This document shows, one piece after another, positions 57,069 to 64,000 of a DNA stretch of 64,000 nt; the first letter of the stretch is position 1; each line of letters begins with the position of its first letter. The notes under the pieces were generated by a model. It was not told the origin of the DNA. It made no database searches and worked only from the letters and a program-made list of their open reading frames with translations. The DNA is from Ferrovibrio sp964218355 (GTDB lineage: Bacteria; Pseudomonadota; Alphaproteobacteria; Ferrovibrionales; Ferrovibrionaceae), in NCBI RefSeq assembly GCF_964218355.1, contig NZ_CAXPMC010000024.1, positions 1 to 64,000 on the forward strand, read 5' to 3'. The position numbers and the translations under genes were made by a program.

Positions 57069-58643
57069 ATGGTCAAGGTTCTCATTTCCGACGAGCTGAG
57101 CCCCGCCGCCGTCGATATCTTCAAAAGCCGCGGCGTCGAGGTCGACATCAAGACCGGCCTGAAGCCCGACGAACTGCTCGCCATCATCGGCGAGTATGAC
57201 GGCCTCGCCATCCGCTCGGCCACCAAGGTCACCGCCAAGGTGCTGGACGCGGCGAAGAAGCTGAAGGTGGTCGGCCGCGCCGGCATCGGTGTCGACAATG
57301 TCGATATCCCGGCCGCCACCGGCCGCGGCGTCTGCGTGATGAACACGCCGTTCGGCAACTCGATCACCACCGCCGAGCATGCCATCGCCATGATGATGGC
57401 GCTGGCCCGCGAGATCCCGCAGGCCGACCGCTCGACCCAGGCCGGCAAGTGGGAGAAGAACCGCTTCATGGGCGTCGAACTCTACGGCAAGACGCTGGGC
57501 CTGATCGGCTGCGGCAATATCGGCTCGATCGTCGCCGACCGTGCCATCGGCCTGAAGATGAAGGTGGTCGGCTACGACCCGTTCCTGACCCCCGAGCGCG
57601 CCACCAGCCTCGGCATCGAGAAGGTCGAACTGGACGAGCTGCTCGCCCGTGCCGATTTCATCAGCCTGCATACCCCGCTGACCGACCAGACCCGCAACAT
57701 CCTCGATGCCGGGGCGCTGGCCAAGTGCAAGAAGGGCGTGCGGATCGTCAACTGCGCCCGCGGCGGGCTCGTCAACGAGGACGACCTCAAGGCCGCGCTG
57801 GATGCCGGCCAGGTGGCCGGTGCCGCCTTCGACGTGTTCGTCACCGAACCGGCCAAGGAAAATGCGCTTTTCGGCCACGAGCGCTTCATCGCCACCCCGC
57901 ATCTGGGCGCCTCCACCAACGAGGCGCAGGAGAATGTGGCCCTGCAGGTGGCCGAGCAGATTGCCGACTACCTGCTGACCGGTGCGGTCACCAACGCGCT
58001 GAACATGCCGTCGGTCTCGGCCGAGGACGCACCCAAGCTGCGCCCCTACATGAAGCTGGCCGAGCAGCTCGGCAGCTTTGTCGGCCAGCTGGCGGAAGCC
58101 AACCTGACCAAGGTGATGATCGAGTATGAGGGCCATGCCGCGACCCTGAATACCCGGCCGCTGACCGCCATCGTGCTGGAAGGCCTGCTGCGCCGCCAGC
58201 TCGACAGCGTCAACATGGTCAATGCGCCGCTGGTGGCCAAGGAGCGCAACATCGAGGTCTCCGAGGTCAAGCACGACCGCGAGGGCGACTACCAGACCCT
58301 GATGAAGGTGACCATCCATGCCGACAAGGTGCGCCACCTGTCGGGAACTTTGTTCGCCAACAAGAACCCGCGCGTGGTCGAGATCAAGGGCATCGACATC
58401 GACGCCGAACTCGGTCCGCACATGCTGTATGTCACCAATGCCGACAAGCCGGGCTTCATCGGCCGGCTCGGCACGGTGCTGGGCGATGCCGGCATCAACA
58501 TCGCTACCTTCCATCTCGGCCGCGCCTCCCGCGGCGAGGATGCGATCTGCCTCGTGGAGGTCGATGGCCCGATCCCGGCCGATGTGGCCGAGAAGGTGAA
58601 GTCGATCCCGGGTGTGCGCCAGGCCACGCCGCTGCAGTTCTGA
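57069..58643 (+). CDS. serA: D-3-phosphoglycerate dehydrogenase
   Basis: A 524-residue long-form SerA that oxidises 3-phosphoglycerate to phosphohydroxypyruvate with NAD+. The catalytic and NAD-binding domain shows VVGRAGIGVDNVDIPAATGR, LGLIGCGNIGSIVADRA (Rossmann), CARGGLVNEDDL and TPHLGASTNEAQENVA with the active-site histidine. An ASB-type allosteric domain (about 320-450) and a C-terminal ACT domain (MLYVTNADKPGFIGRLGTVL) complete it, so feedback by serine is possible. It is followed by a strong terminator. Confidence 0.97.
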   Translation: MVKVLISDELSPAAVDIFKSRGVEVDIKTGLKPDELLAIIGEYDGLAIRSATKVTAKVLDAAKKLKVVGRAGIGVDNVDIPAATGRGVCVMNTPFGNSITTAEHAIAMMMALAREIPQADRSTQAGKWEKNRFMGVELYGKTLGLIGCGNIGSIVADRAIGLKMKVVGYDPFLTPERATSLGIEKVELDELLARADFISLHTPLTDQTRNILDAGALAKCKKGVRIVNCARGGLVNEDDLKAALDAGQVAGAAFDVFVTEPAKENALFGHERFIATPHLGASTNEAQENVALQVAEQIADYLLTGAVTNALNMPSVSAEDAPKLRPYMKLAEQLGSFVGQLAEANLTKVMIEYEGHAATLNTRPLTAIVLEGLLRRQLDSVNMVNAPLVAKERNIEVSEVKHDREGDYQTLMKVTIHADKVRHLSGTLFANKNPRVVEIKGIDIDAELGPHMLYVTNADKPGFIGRLGTVLGDAGINIATFHLGRASRGEDAICLVEVDGPIPADVAEKVKSIPGVRQATPLQF

Positions 58644-58665
58644 TTGCCGCCGCTCCGGCAGCGCA

Positions 58666-58692
58666 GGGCCCGCCTTTCAGGCGGGCCCTTTT
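58666..58692 (+). terminator. Rho-independent terminator after serA
   Basis: GGGCCCGCC (58666-58674) pairs perfectly with GGCGGGCCC (58680-58688) around TTTCA, followed by TTTT. It lies 23 bp after the serA stop and may also serve the convergent YggS gene, whose stop is 11 bp beyond. Confidence 0.93.
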
Positions 58693-58702
58693 CGTTTGCG
58701 GG

Positions 58703-59401
58703 TCAGCCCGCCGGCGGATAGCGCCGCCCGCCGAAGATGGCGCTGCCGACCCGGACATGGGTGGCGCCCAGCATCACGGCCGTTTCAAAATCGCCGCTCA
58801 TGCCCATACTGAGCTGGGCGAGGCCGTTGCGTTGCGCGATCCTGTTCAGCAGGGCGAAATGCGGTGCCGGTTCCTCGTCTGCCGGCGGGATGCACATCAG
58901 GCCGACCACCGGCAGGCCGAGCGCGCGGCAGGCGGCGAGGAAGGCATCGGCCTCGCGCGGGGCGCAGCCGGCCTTCTGGTCTTCCTCGCCGGTATTGACC
59001 TGCACGAAGCAGGGCAGGCGGCGGCCGGAGGTCTCGAATTCCTTCGCCAGCGCCTCGGCCAGTTTCGGCCGGTCCAGCGTGTGGATCACATCGAAATGCG
59101 CCACCGCCTGTTTCACCTTGTTGGTCTGCAGCGGGCCGATCAGGTGCAGCACCAGGTCGGGATGCCTGTCGCGGAAGCCGGGATATTTCGCCATGCCTTC
59201 CTGCACGCGGTTTTCGCCGAAATGGCGCTGGCCGGCGGCGAGCGCAGCGGCGACGGCCTCGGCCGGGAAGGTTTTCGCCACCGCCACCAGCGTCACGCCG
59301 GCAGGATCGCGCGGCACGGTGGCGGCGGCTTCCGCGATGCGGTCGTGGATCGCCGCCAGGCCGGCGGCAATGGCAGGGGCTTCCGGGGATGCGTCGGTCA
59401 T
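58703..59401 (-). CDS. YggS/PLPBP family PLP homeostasis protein
   Basis: A 232-residue PLP-binding TIM-barrel protein without known catalysis that buffers pyridoxal phosphate. The PLP lysine is K43 in TLVAVAKTFPAEAV. RHFGENRVQEGMAKYPGF, LHLIGPLQTNKVKQAVAHFD, CFVQVNTGEEDQKAG and LSMGMSGDFETAVMLGATHV then RVGSAIFG are all hallmark stretches. AAGGTG precedes ATG 59401. It is convergent with serA and divergent from the ThiE-like gene. Confidence 0.95.
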   Translation of the reverse strand: MTDASPEAPAIAAGLAAIHDRIAEAAATVPRDPAGVTLVAVAKTFPAEAVAAALAAGQRHFGENRVQEGMAKYPGFRDRHPDLVLHLIGPLQTNKVKQAVAHFDVIHTLDRPKLAEALAKEFETSGRRLPCFVQVNTGEEDQKAGCAPREADAFLAACRALGLPVVGLMCIPPADEEPAPHFALLNRIAQRNGLAQLSMGMSGDFETAVMLGATHVRVGSAIFGGRRYPPAG

Positions 59402-59409
59402 GGCACCTT

Positions 59410-59445
59410 GCTGATATGACGAAACGGGCTGATATGACGAAACGG
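59410..59445. repeat. 18-bp tandem duplication at a start-codon region
   Basis: gctgatatgacgaaacgg occurs twice in tandem (59410-59427 and 59428-59445), directly before ATG 59446. Each unit carries an ATG in the same frame, so the duplication multiplied the possible starts of the ThiE-like gene. Confidence 0.93.
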
Positions 59446-60051
59446 ATGCCGCGCACGCTAGCAACCCGGGCGCCGGGGCGAAAGCCCCGCCGTCTGCCGC
59501 GCGCCCTGCTGCTGACCGATACGACGCGGCTGCCCGATCCGCGCGCGGCCGTGGCGCGGCTGGCGCCGGGCAGCGGGGTGATCCTGCGCCATTACGACTG
59601 GCCGCGCGGCAGGCGGCTGGCGCTGGCGCGCGATCTGGCCCGCCTGTGCCGGCGGCGCGGCCTGGTGCTGCTGGTGGCCGGCGATGCGCGGCTGGCGCTG
59701 GCGGCCGGCGCCGACGGGGTGCATCTGCCGCAGCGGCTGGTGCATCATGCCCCGGGCCTGCGGCGGCGGCCGGGCTGGATCGTCACCGCGGCCGCCCATG
59801 ATGCCGGGGCGGTGGCGCGGGCGGCGCGGGCGGGCTGCGATGCGGTGCTGGTCTCGCCGGTTTTCCCGACCGCCAGCCATCCGGGCGCGGCCGGGCTGGG
59901 GGTGGTCCGTTTCGCCGCGCTGGCGGCGCGGGCGCGGGCGGCGGGGCTGTCCGTCTATGGGCTGGGCGGCATCGATGCGGCCGGCGCGCGGCGGCTGGCG
60001 GGCATTCCGCAAACAGGAACCGCCGCCATCCGGGGGATGGCGGCGGTCTGA
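59446..60051 (+). CDS. thiamine phosphate synthase-like protein (ThiE/TenI)
   Basis: A 201-residue TIM-barrel protein of the ThiE/TenI family. RALLLTDTTRLPDP at the start, GADGVHLPQRLV, VTAAAHDAGAVARAARAGCD, VLVSPVFPTASHPGAAGLG (phosphate-binding region) and YGLGGIDAAGARRL are recognisable. The substrate-binding motifs are looser than in true ThiE, so TenI-like or other roles remain open. The protein is unusually rich in Arg and Ala. The start is uncertain among ATG 59416, 59434 and 59446 because of an 18-bp duplication; none has a good ribosome site. Confidence 0.78.
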   Translation: MPRTLATRAPGRKPRRLPRALLLTDTTRLPDPRAAVARLAPGSGVILRHYDWPRGRRLALARDLARLCRRRGLVLLVAGDARLALAAGADGVHLPQRLVHHAPGLRRRPGWIVTAAAHDAGAVARAARAGCDAVLVSPVFPTASHPGAAGLGVVRFAALAARARAAGLSVYGLGGIDAAGARRLAGIPQTGTAAIRGMAAV

Positions 60052-60079
60052 TCAGGCGTCAGGCTGTCTGATCGGGCGA

Positions 60080-60871
60080 TCAGAAGCTGTAGCTGTAGGC
60101 AACCGACAGCACGGCGGCGGCCGAGCAGGGATCGCCGGTCGAGCGGCAGCCGGTATTGGCGGCGTCGGCCTTCTTCAGGTTGTTGTCGACATACTGCAGG
60201 CCGACGGTGAAGTCGAAGAAGGTGGCGAAGATGCCGATATTCCAGTCCATGTAGTCCTTGGTGCCCCAGGTGGCGTTCTTCTCGATCGCCTGGTGGCCGA
60301 CATTCGCGCGGATCTCCGGCGAGAAGTCGGTGACCGGCAGCGGCACGGAGACGCCGGCGGTGACGTAGCTGGCATTGCCCGAGGCGCCGAAATAATCCGG
60401 GCTGTAGTAGTAGCCGAGGCTCGGGGCGGCGAAGCCGAAGTCGTAGCTGGCAACCGCCTTGAACTCGTTGAAGCTCAGATGCGAGGCATCCGGCTGGTCG
60501 AGATAGTGGTAGTGGATCATGCCGAGATCGAGGCCGGCATCGCCGAAGCTGAAGCGGAAACCGCCATAGAGGTCGGCCTCGGCATCGGTGCCGTTGTTGA
60601 AGTCGACATTGCTGCCCCAGACGCCGAGATAGCCCGACGCGTAGTCGGTGATCTTCATCTCGCCTTCGAGGCCCGGCTGGATCGCCGGCTTGATATCGTC
60701 CTTGCTGTAGGCCTGGCTGATGCCGCGGAAATAATATTCCGACACCACACCGAGGCTGGCGGTCAGGCTGAAGCGGTCTTCATCCGCCGCGCGGGCCTGA
60801 CCGGCGATCAGGGCCTGACCGGCGACCAGGGCAGCCGCCACAAGGGCCGCCTGGAACACTACCTTTTTCAT
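60080..60871 (-). CDS. TorF family putative outer membrane porin
   Basis: A 263-residue exported beta-barrel. The signal peptide MKKVVFQAALVAAALVAGQA ends at ARAADE. Mature segments LTASLGVVSEYYFRGISQAY, KPAIQPGLEGEM, YASGYLGVWGSNVDFNNGTD and YGGFRFSFGDAGLDLGMIHY are the standard TorF-type (also called choline/TMAO-associated) porin pattern, ending in an aromatic YSYSF as required by the BAM machinery. Two cysteines near the end (GCRSTGDPCSA) can form a loop disulfide. GGAGG lies 8 bp before ATG 60871. Confidence 0.92.
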   Translation of the reverse strand: MKKVVFQAALVAAALVAGQALIAGQARAADEDRFSLTASLGVVSEYYFRGISQAYSKDDIKPAIQPGLEGEMKITDYASGYLGVWGSNVDFNNGTDAEADLYGGFRFSFGDAGLDLGMIHYHYLDQPDASHLSFNEFKAVASYDFGFAAPSLGYYYSPDYFGASGNASYVTAGVSVPLPVTDFSPEIRANVGHQAIEKNATWGTKDYMDWNIGIFATFFDFTVGLQYVDNNLKKADAANTGCRSTGDPCSAAAVLSVAYSYSF

Positions 60872-61085
60872 AGGGCTACCTCCAAAATGAAATCCCAGCG
60901 CGAGATAATCAGACAAGGTGCTGTGTCTCAACGACTTCTGCAGGAAGGGCAAATGCGTGGCCAGGATGTGTGGCTATTCGGTGACACTCGTATCTCGAAG
61001 TAATCACTCTGTATAAAAACTGTGCAGGCCGGGTGGTGCAGAGCGACGCCGCCGCCAGGGAAAAGACCGGGAAAGGGCAGAAAAC

Positions 61086-61877
61086 ATGAGTGCAGACGAA
61101 CAACTGGTCCTGGCCGAATCGACCGGCCCGGGCGCGGCGATCCGGGTGATCCGGCTGAATTACCCGGCCCGGCGCAACGCCCTGTCGCTGGACCTGCGCG
61201 CCGCGCTGATCGCCGCCGTCGAGGCGGCGATGGCGGATGGCAGCGTGCGTGCCATCGTGCTGACCGGCAATGGCGGCGCCTTCTGCTCGGGCGGCGACAT
61301 TTCCACCATGCAGAATGTGGCCGGCGTGGCCGGGCGCCAGCGCCTGGCCAACCTGCACCGGCTGGTGCGGCTGCTGGCGGCCGGGCCGAAGCCGGTGATC
61401 GCCGCCGTGGAGGGCTATGCCTATGGCGCCGGCATGTCGCTGGCCCTGCTGTGCGACCAGGTGGTGACGGCGGCGGATGCGAAATTCTGCTGCTCGTTCG
61501 GCAAGGTCGGCCTGATGCCCGACATGGCCGCCTTGTGGACGGTGCCGCAGCGGGTGAATGCCGGCTGGGTGAAACGCCTGCTGATGCTGGCGGAAGAGAT
61601 CGACGGCGAGACGGCCGCCCGCATCGGCCTGGCCGACCAGGTGACGGCGCCGGGCGGGGCCCTGGCCGCGGCGCTGGACCTGGCCGGGCGGTTCGCCGCC
61701 ATGGCGCCGCTGCCGCAGGGCTTCACCAAGGCGGTGCTGGCGCGCGGGCCGCAGCCGCTGGAGGCCCTGCTGGCGCAGGAGGCCGACGGCCAGGCCCTGC
61801 TGTTCAACTCGGCCGATTTCGCCGAAGGCCGCGACGCCTTTCTGGCGAAACGCCGGCCGGTCTTCACGGGGACGTAG
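61086..61877 (+). CDS. enoyl-CoA hydratase/isomerase family protein
   Basis: A 263-residue crotonase-fold enzyme. The oxyanion-hole segments are NGGAFCSGGDISTM and GYAYGAGMSLALLCDQVVTA. The catalytic glutamates of classical hydratases are not clearly both present: the second site reads FGKVGLMPDMAALW with D in place of E, the pattern of isomerase-like members. It probably handles an acyl-CoA intermediate. GAAAGGGCAG precedes the ATG. A fatty acyl-CoA ligase gene follows 204 bp downstream. Confidence 0.87.
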   Translation: MSADEQLVLAESTGPGAAIRVIRLNYPARRNALSLDLRAALIAAVEAAMADGSVRAIVLTGNGGAFCSGGDISTMQNVAGVAGRQRLANLHRLVRLLAAGPKPVIAAVEGYAYGAGMSLALLCDQVVTAADAKFCCSFGKVGLMPDMAALWTVPQRVNAGWVKRLLMLAEEIDGETAARIGLADQVTAPGGALAAALDLAGRFAAMAPLPQGFTKAVLARGPQPLEALLAQEADGQALLFNSADFAEGRDAFLAKRRPVFTGT

Positions 61878-62081
61878 AAAGCGCGCCGGACCCGCGGCCT
61901 GTGCGGGGCCTGTGCGGGGCCTGCGCGGCGGCCCGGCCGCAGCCCGGACGGCAGGGGCGGCCACGGAATTTCCCGCCGCTGACGTGGCGTCAGGCCGGGC
62001 CGGCCATCTTGCGGCGTGCGGTTGGCGACCATAGACTGCCGCCACTCGTATAATCCGCGCCAGACTTAAGGGAGGAAGCGC

Positions 62082-63737
62082 ATGCTGGGCCTGATCCAGG
62101 ACCGTCCGTTGCTGATTTCGTCGCTGATCGAGTATGCCGCGCTCTATCACGGCAATACCGAGATCGTGACCCGCACCGTCGAAGGTCCGATCCACCGCTA
62201 CGGCTACCGCCAGCTCTGCGACCGCTCGAAGCAGCTGGCCAACGCGCTGACCAAACTGGGCGTCAAGTTCGGCGACCGCATCGGCACGCTGGCCTGGAAC
62301 ACCCACCGCCACATGGAGATCTATTACGGCGTCTCCGGCATGGGTGCGGTGCTGCACACCGTGAACCCGCGGCTGTTCCCCGAGCAGATCGACTACATCG
62401 TCAACCATGCCGAAGACCAGTATCTGTTCTTCGACCTGACCTTCGCGCCGCTGGTGGAAAAGCTGGCGCCGATGCTGAAGACCGTGAAGGGCTTCGTGCT
62501 GATGAGCGACCGCGCCCATGTGCCGGCCGACTGCAAGATCCCGAACCTGATCGTCTACGAGGAGCTGCTGGCCGCCGAGAGCGCCGAATACACCTGGCCG
62601 GATTTCGACGAGAAGACCGCCTCGTCGCTCTGCTACACGTCCGGCACCACCGGCAACCCGAAGGGCGTGCTGTACAGCCACCGCTCGACCCTGATCCACA
62701 GCTTCTGCGTCTGCACCCGCGACGGCCTCGGGCTGTCGTCGTATGACAGCGCGCTGGTGATCGTGCCGCTGTTCCATGCCAATGCCTGGGGCGTGCCCTA
62801 TGGCGCGGCGATGTGCGGCGCCAAGCTGGTGCTGCCCGGCCCGGCGCTGGACGGCAAGAGCGTCTACGAGCTGCTGCGCGACGAGAAATGCAACTTCTCG
62901 CTCGGCGTGCCCACCGTGTGGCTGGCCATGTTCCAGTATGTGGATGCCAATCCGGCGCTGGACGTGAAGACCGACATCGTGCTGGAGCGCGTCGTCATCG
63001 GCGGCTCGGCGGCGCCGCGCGCCATGATCGAGCGGTTCGCCAAGCAGTTCAGCTCCTACGTGATCCATGCCTGGGGCATGACCGAGATGTCGCCGCTGGG
63101 CACCACCGGCAACCTGCTGCCCAAGCACATGAAGCTGCCCGAGGACAAGCGCATCGACGTGCAGCAGAAGCAGGGCCGCGTCGTCTATGGCGTCGAGATC
63201 AAGATCACCGACGACGAGGGCAGGGAACTGCCGCGCGACGGCAAGGCCTTCGGCGACGTGAAGGTGCGCGGCCCCTGGATCACCGCGGGCTATTTCAAGG
63301 GCGAAGGCGGCAAGGTGCTGGACAGCGAGGGCTGGTTCACCACCGGCGACGTCGCCACGCTGGACCCCGACGGCTACATGCAGATCACGGACCGCTCGAA
63401 GGACGTGATCAAGTCGGGCGGCGAGTGGATCTCGTCGATCGACCTGGAGAATGCCGCGGTCGGCTTCCCCAGCGTGCAGGAGGCCGCCGTGATCGGCGTG
63501 TTCCATGCCAAATGGCAGGAACGGCCGCTGCTGCTGGTGATCCCCAAGCCCGGCCAGAGCGTCGACAAGGCCGCCCTGATGACCTTCCTGGAAGGCAAGG
63601 TGGCGAAATGGTGGCTGCCCGACGACATCGTCGAGGTGCCGGAACTGCCGCATACCGCCACCGGCAAGCTGCTGAAGGTGAAGCTGCGCGAGCAGTTCAA
63701 GGACTACAAGCTGCCGACCCCCGGCGCAGCCGCCTGA
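62082..63737 (+). CDS. medium/long-chain fatty acid-CoA ligase
   Basis: A 551-residue acyl-CoA synthetase, cytoplasmic or membrane-associated. LCYTSGTTGNPKGVLYSHRS (P-loop), HAWGMTEMSPLGTTG (A5), GWFTTGDVATLDPDGYM (A7), DRSKDVIKSGGEWISSIDLE (A8) and HTATGKLLKVKL with the catalytic lysine are intact. YSHRSTLIHSFCVC and PLFHANAWGVPYGAAMCGA are typical of the alkK-like branch acting on medium to long fatty acids. AGGGAGGAAG precedes ATG 62082. A terminator follows 127 bp after the stop. Confidence 0.92.
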   Translation: MLGLIQDRPLLISSLIEYAALYHGNTEIVTRTVEGPIHRYGYRQLCDRSKQLANALTKLGVKFGDRIGTLAWNTHRHMEIYYGVSGMGAVLHTVNPRLFPEQIDYIVNHAEDQYLFFDLTFAPLVEKLAPMLKTVKGFVLMSDRAHVPADCKIPNLIVYEELLAAESAEYTWPDFDEKTASSLCYTSGTTGNPKGVLYSHRSTLIHSFCVCTRDGLGLSSYDSALVIVPLFHANAWGVPYGAAMCGAKLVLPGPALDGKSVYELLRDEKCNFSLGVPTVWLAMFQYVDANPALDVKTDIVLERVVIGGSAAPRAMIERFAKQFSSYVIHAWGMTEMSPLGTTGNLLPKHMKLPEDKRIDVQQKQGRVVYGVEIKITDDEGRELPRDGKAFGDVKVRGPWITAGYFKGEGGKVLDSEGWFTTGDVATLDPDGYMQITDRSKDVIKSGGEWISSIDLENAAVGFPSVQEAAVIGVFHAKWQERPLLLVIPKPGQSVDKAALMTFLEGKVAKWWLPDDIVEVPELPHTATGKLLKVKLREQFKDYKLPTPGAAA

Positions 63738-63863
63738 GCCGGCTGCGCAAGAGAAAGGCGCGCGGCGCTGCGGCCTGAGCCGCAGGGCAGGAGCAAGGCG
63801 CGCGGCGCCGTATATAGATGTGCGGCAGCGCGAGGCTGCCGGCCCGCATACAGGATTAAAGAG

Positions 63864-63889
63864 GGCCCCGGTTCACCCCGGGGCCTTTT
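63864..63889 (+). terminator. Rho-independent terminator
   Basis: GGCCCCGG (63864-63871) pairs with CCGGGGCC (63878-63885) around TTCACC, followed by TTTT. It ends the acyl-CoA ligase transcript. Confidence 0.92.
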
Positions 63890-63930
63890 CCTTTGGCCTG
63901 GCCCAGTGGAGCCAGGTGGAGCCCATTGCG

Positions 63931-64000
63931 GTTCGTGACGGTTCGTGGCGGTTCGTCGCGGTTCCCGGCGGTTCGCCGGGGCTCGTTCCGGTTCCCGGCG
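63931..64000. repeat. degenerate 10-bp array, inverted relative to the left edge
   Basis: Seven 10-bp units (gttcgtgacg, gttcgtggcg, gttcgtcgcg, gttcccggcg and others) run to the window end. The unit gttcgtggcg is the exact reverse complement of the unit at 1-120, read in a shifted phase. The array probably continues outside the window. Confidence 0.9.

Noticed and set aside
60909..63653. 914-codon open frame on the minus strand
   Set aside because: It is antisense to the enoyl-CoA hydratase and fatty acyl-CoA ligase genes; the translation is low-complexity, rich in His, Gln and Gly, with no domain.

Overview
The window is high-GC DNA (estimated by eye at about two-thirds G+C) with the gene style of an alphaproteobacterium, probably from the Rhodospirillales or a neighbouring order. 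I base this on the NDUFAF5-like methyltransferase, the parvulin-argJ-mutT operon, the TorF-type porin, the long RibA, the BigR-type sulfur operon and the serC-serA operon with a small structured leader. Species cannot be named from the sequence alone. Almost all of the window is ordinary, tightly packed chromosome. There is one tRNA, tRNA-Arg(CCG), and no rRNA, CRISPR array, transposase or integrase that I can see.

Layout. 1-300: a 10-bp tandem array, a short 15-bp array and the tRNA. 0.4-15 kb: pirin, a 3-hydroxybenzoate 6-hydroxylase-like enzyme, a reactive-sulfur operon (BigR-like repressor, rhodanese, persulfide dioxygenase, sulfite exporter), a sensor kinase, OsmC, transporters, a sugar-acid dehydratase/aldolase pair, and a TetR/VOC divergent pair with a palindromic operator. 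15-37.5 kb: mutT, argJ and parvulin in one operon, patatin and HSL-type hydrolases, ribA, propionyl-CoA synthetase with an AmpG-like permease, an OlsB-like acyltransferase, acyl-CoA synthetases, a ferredoxin-NADP reductase next to an FNR-type oxygen sensor, and a TetR-controlled acyl-CoA operon. 51.6-64 kb: comM, a lipoprotein with a frameshifted tail, a Mn-responsive yybP-ykoY-type riboswitch before a TMEM165/GDT1 exporter, serC-serA with leader hairpins, a YggS protein, a ThiE-like protein, a TorF porin, an enoyl-CoA hydratase and a fatty acyl-CoA ligase. The same 10-bp repeat family reappears inverted at the right edge.

The accessory part is 37.6-51.6 kb, where several stretches fall visibly in GC and most proteins are unfamiliar. 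Its left half holds a DUF2589 protein, a partner protein, a SEL1-repeat protein and a run of small modular proteins. Among these are a frameshifted tandem paralogue, a Pro/Ser-linked two-domain protein, a nuclease-like protein and a free-standing copy of the second module, which looks like polymorphic-effector architecture. The right half begins with a PaaK-like ligase/GNAT pair and then a RiPP locus. That locus has a strong sigma-70-type promoter, a secreted 109-residue precursor ending in six consecutive aromatic-x-Asn tripeptides, a GrrM-like radical SAM/SPASM maturase, and a translationally coupled 941-residue membrane-anchored protein of no recognised family. I regard this RiPP locus as the best candidate for a new system.

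Start codons were chosen from visible Shine-Dalgarno sequences and family N-termini. All functional names are by recognition of sequence motifs, without database searches.
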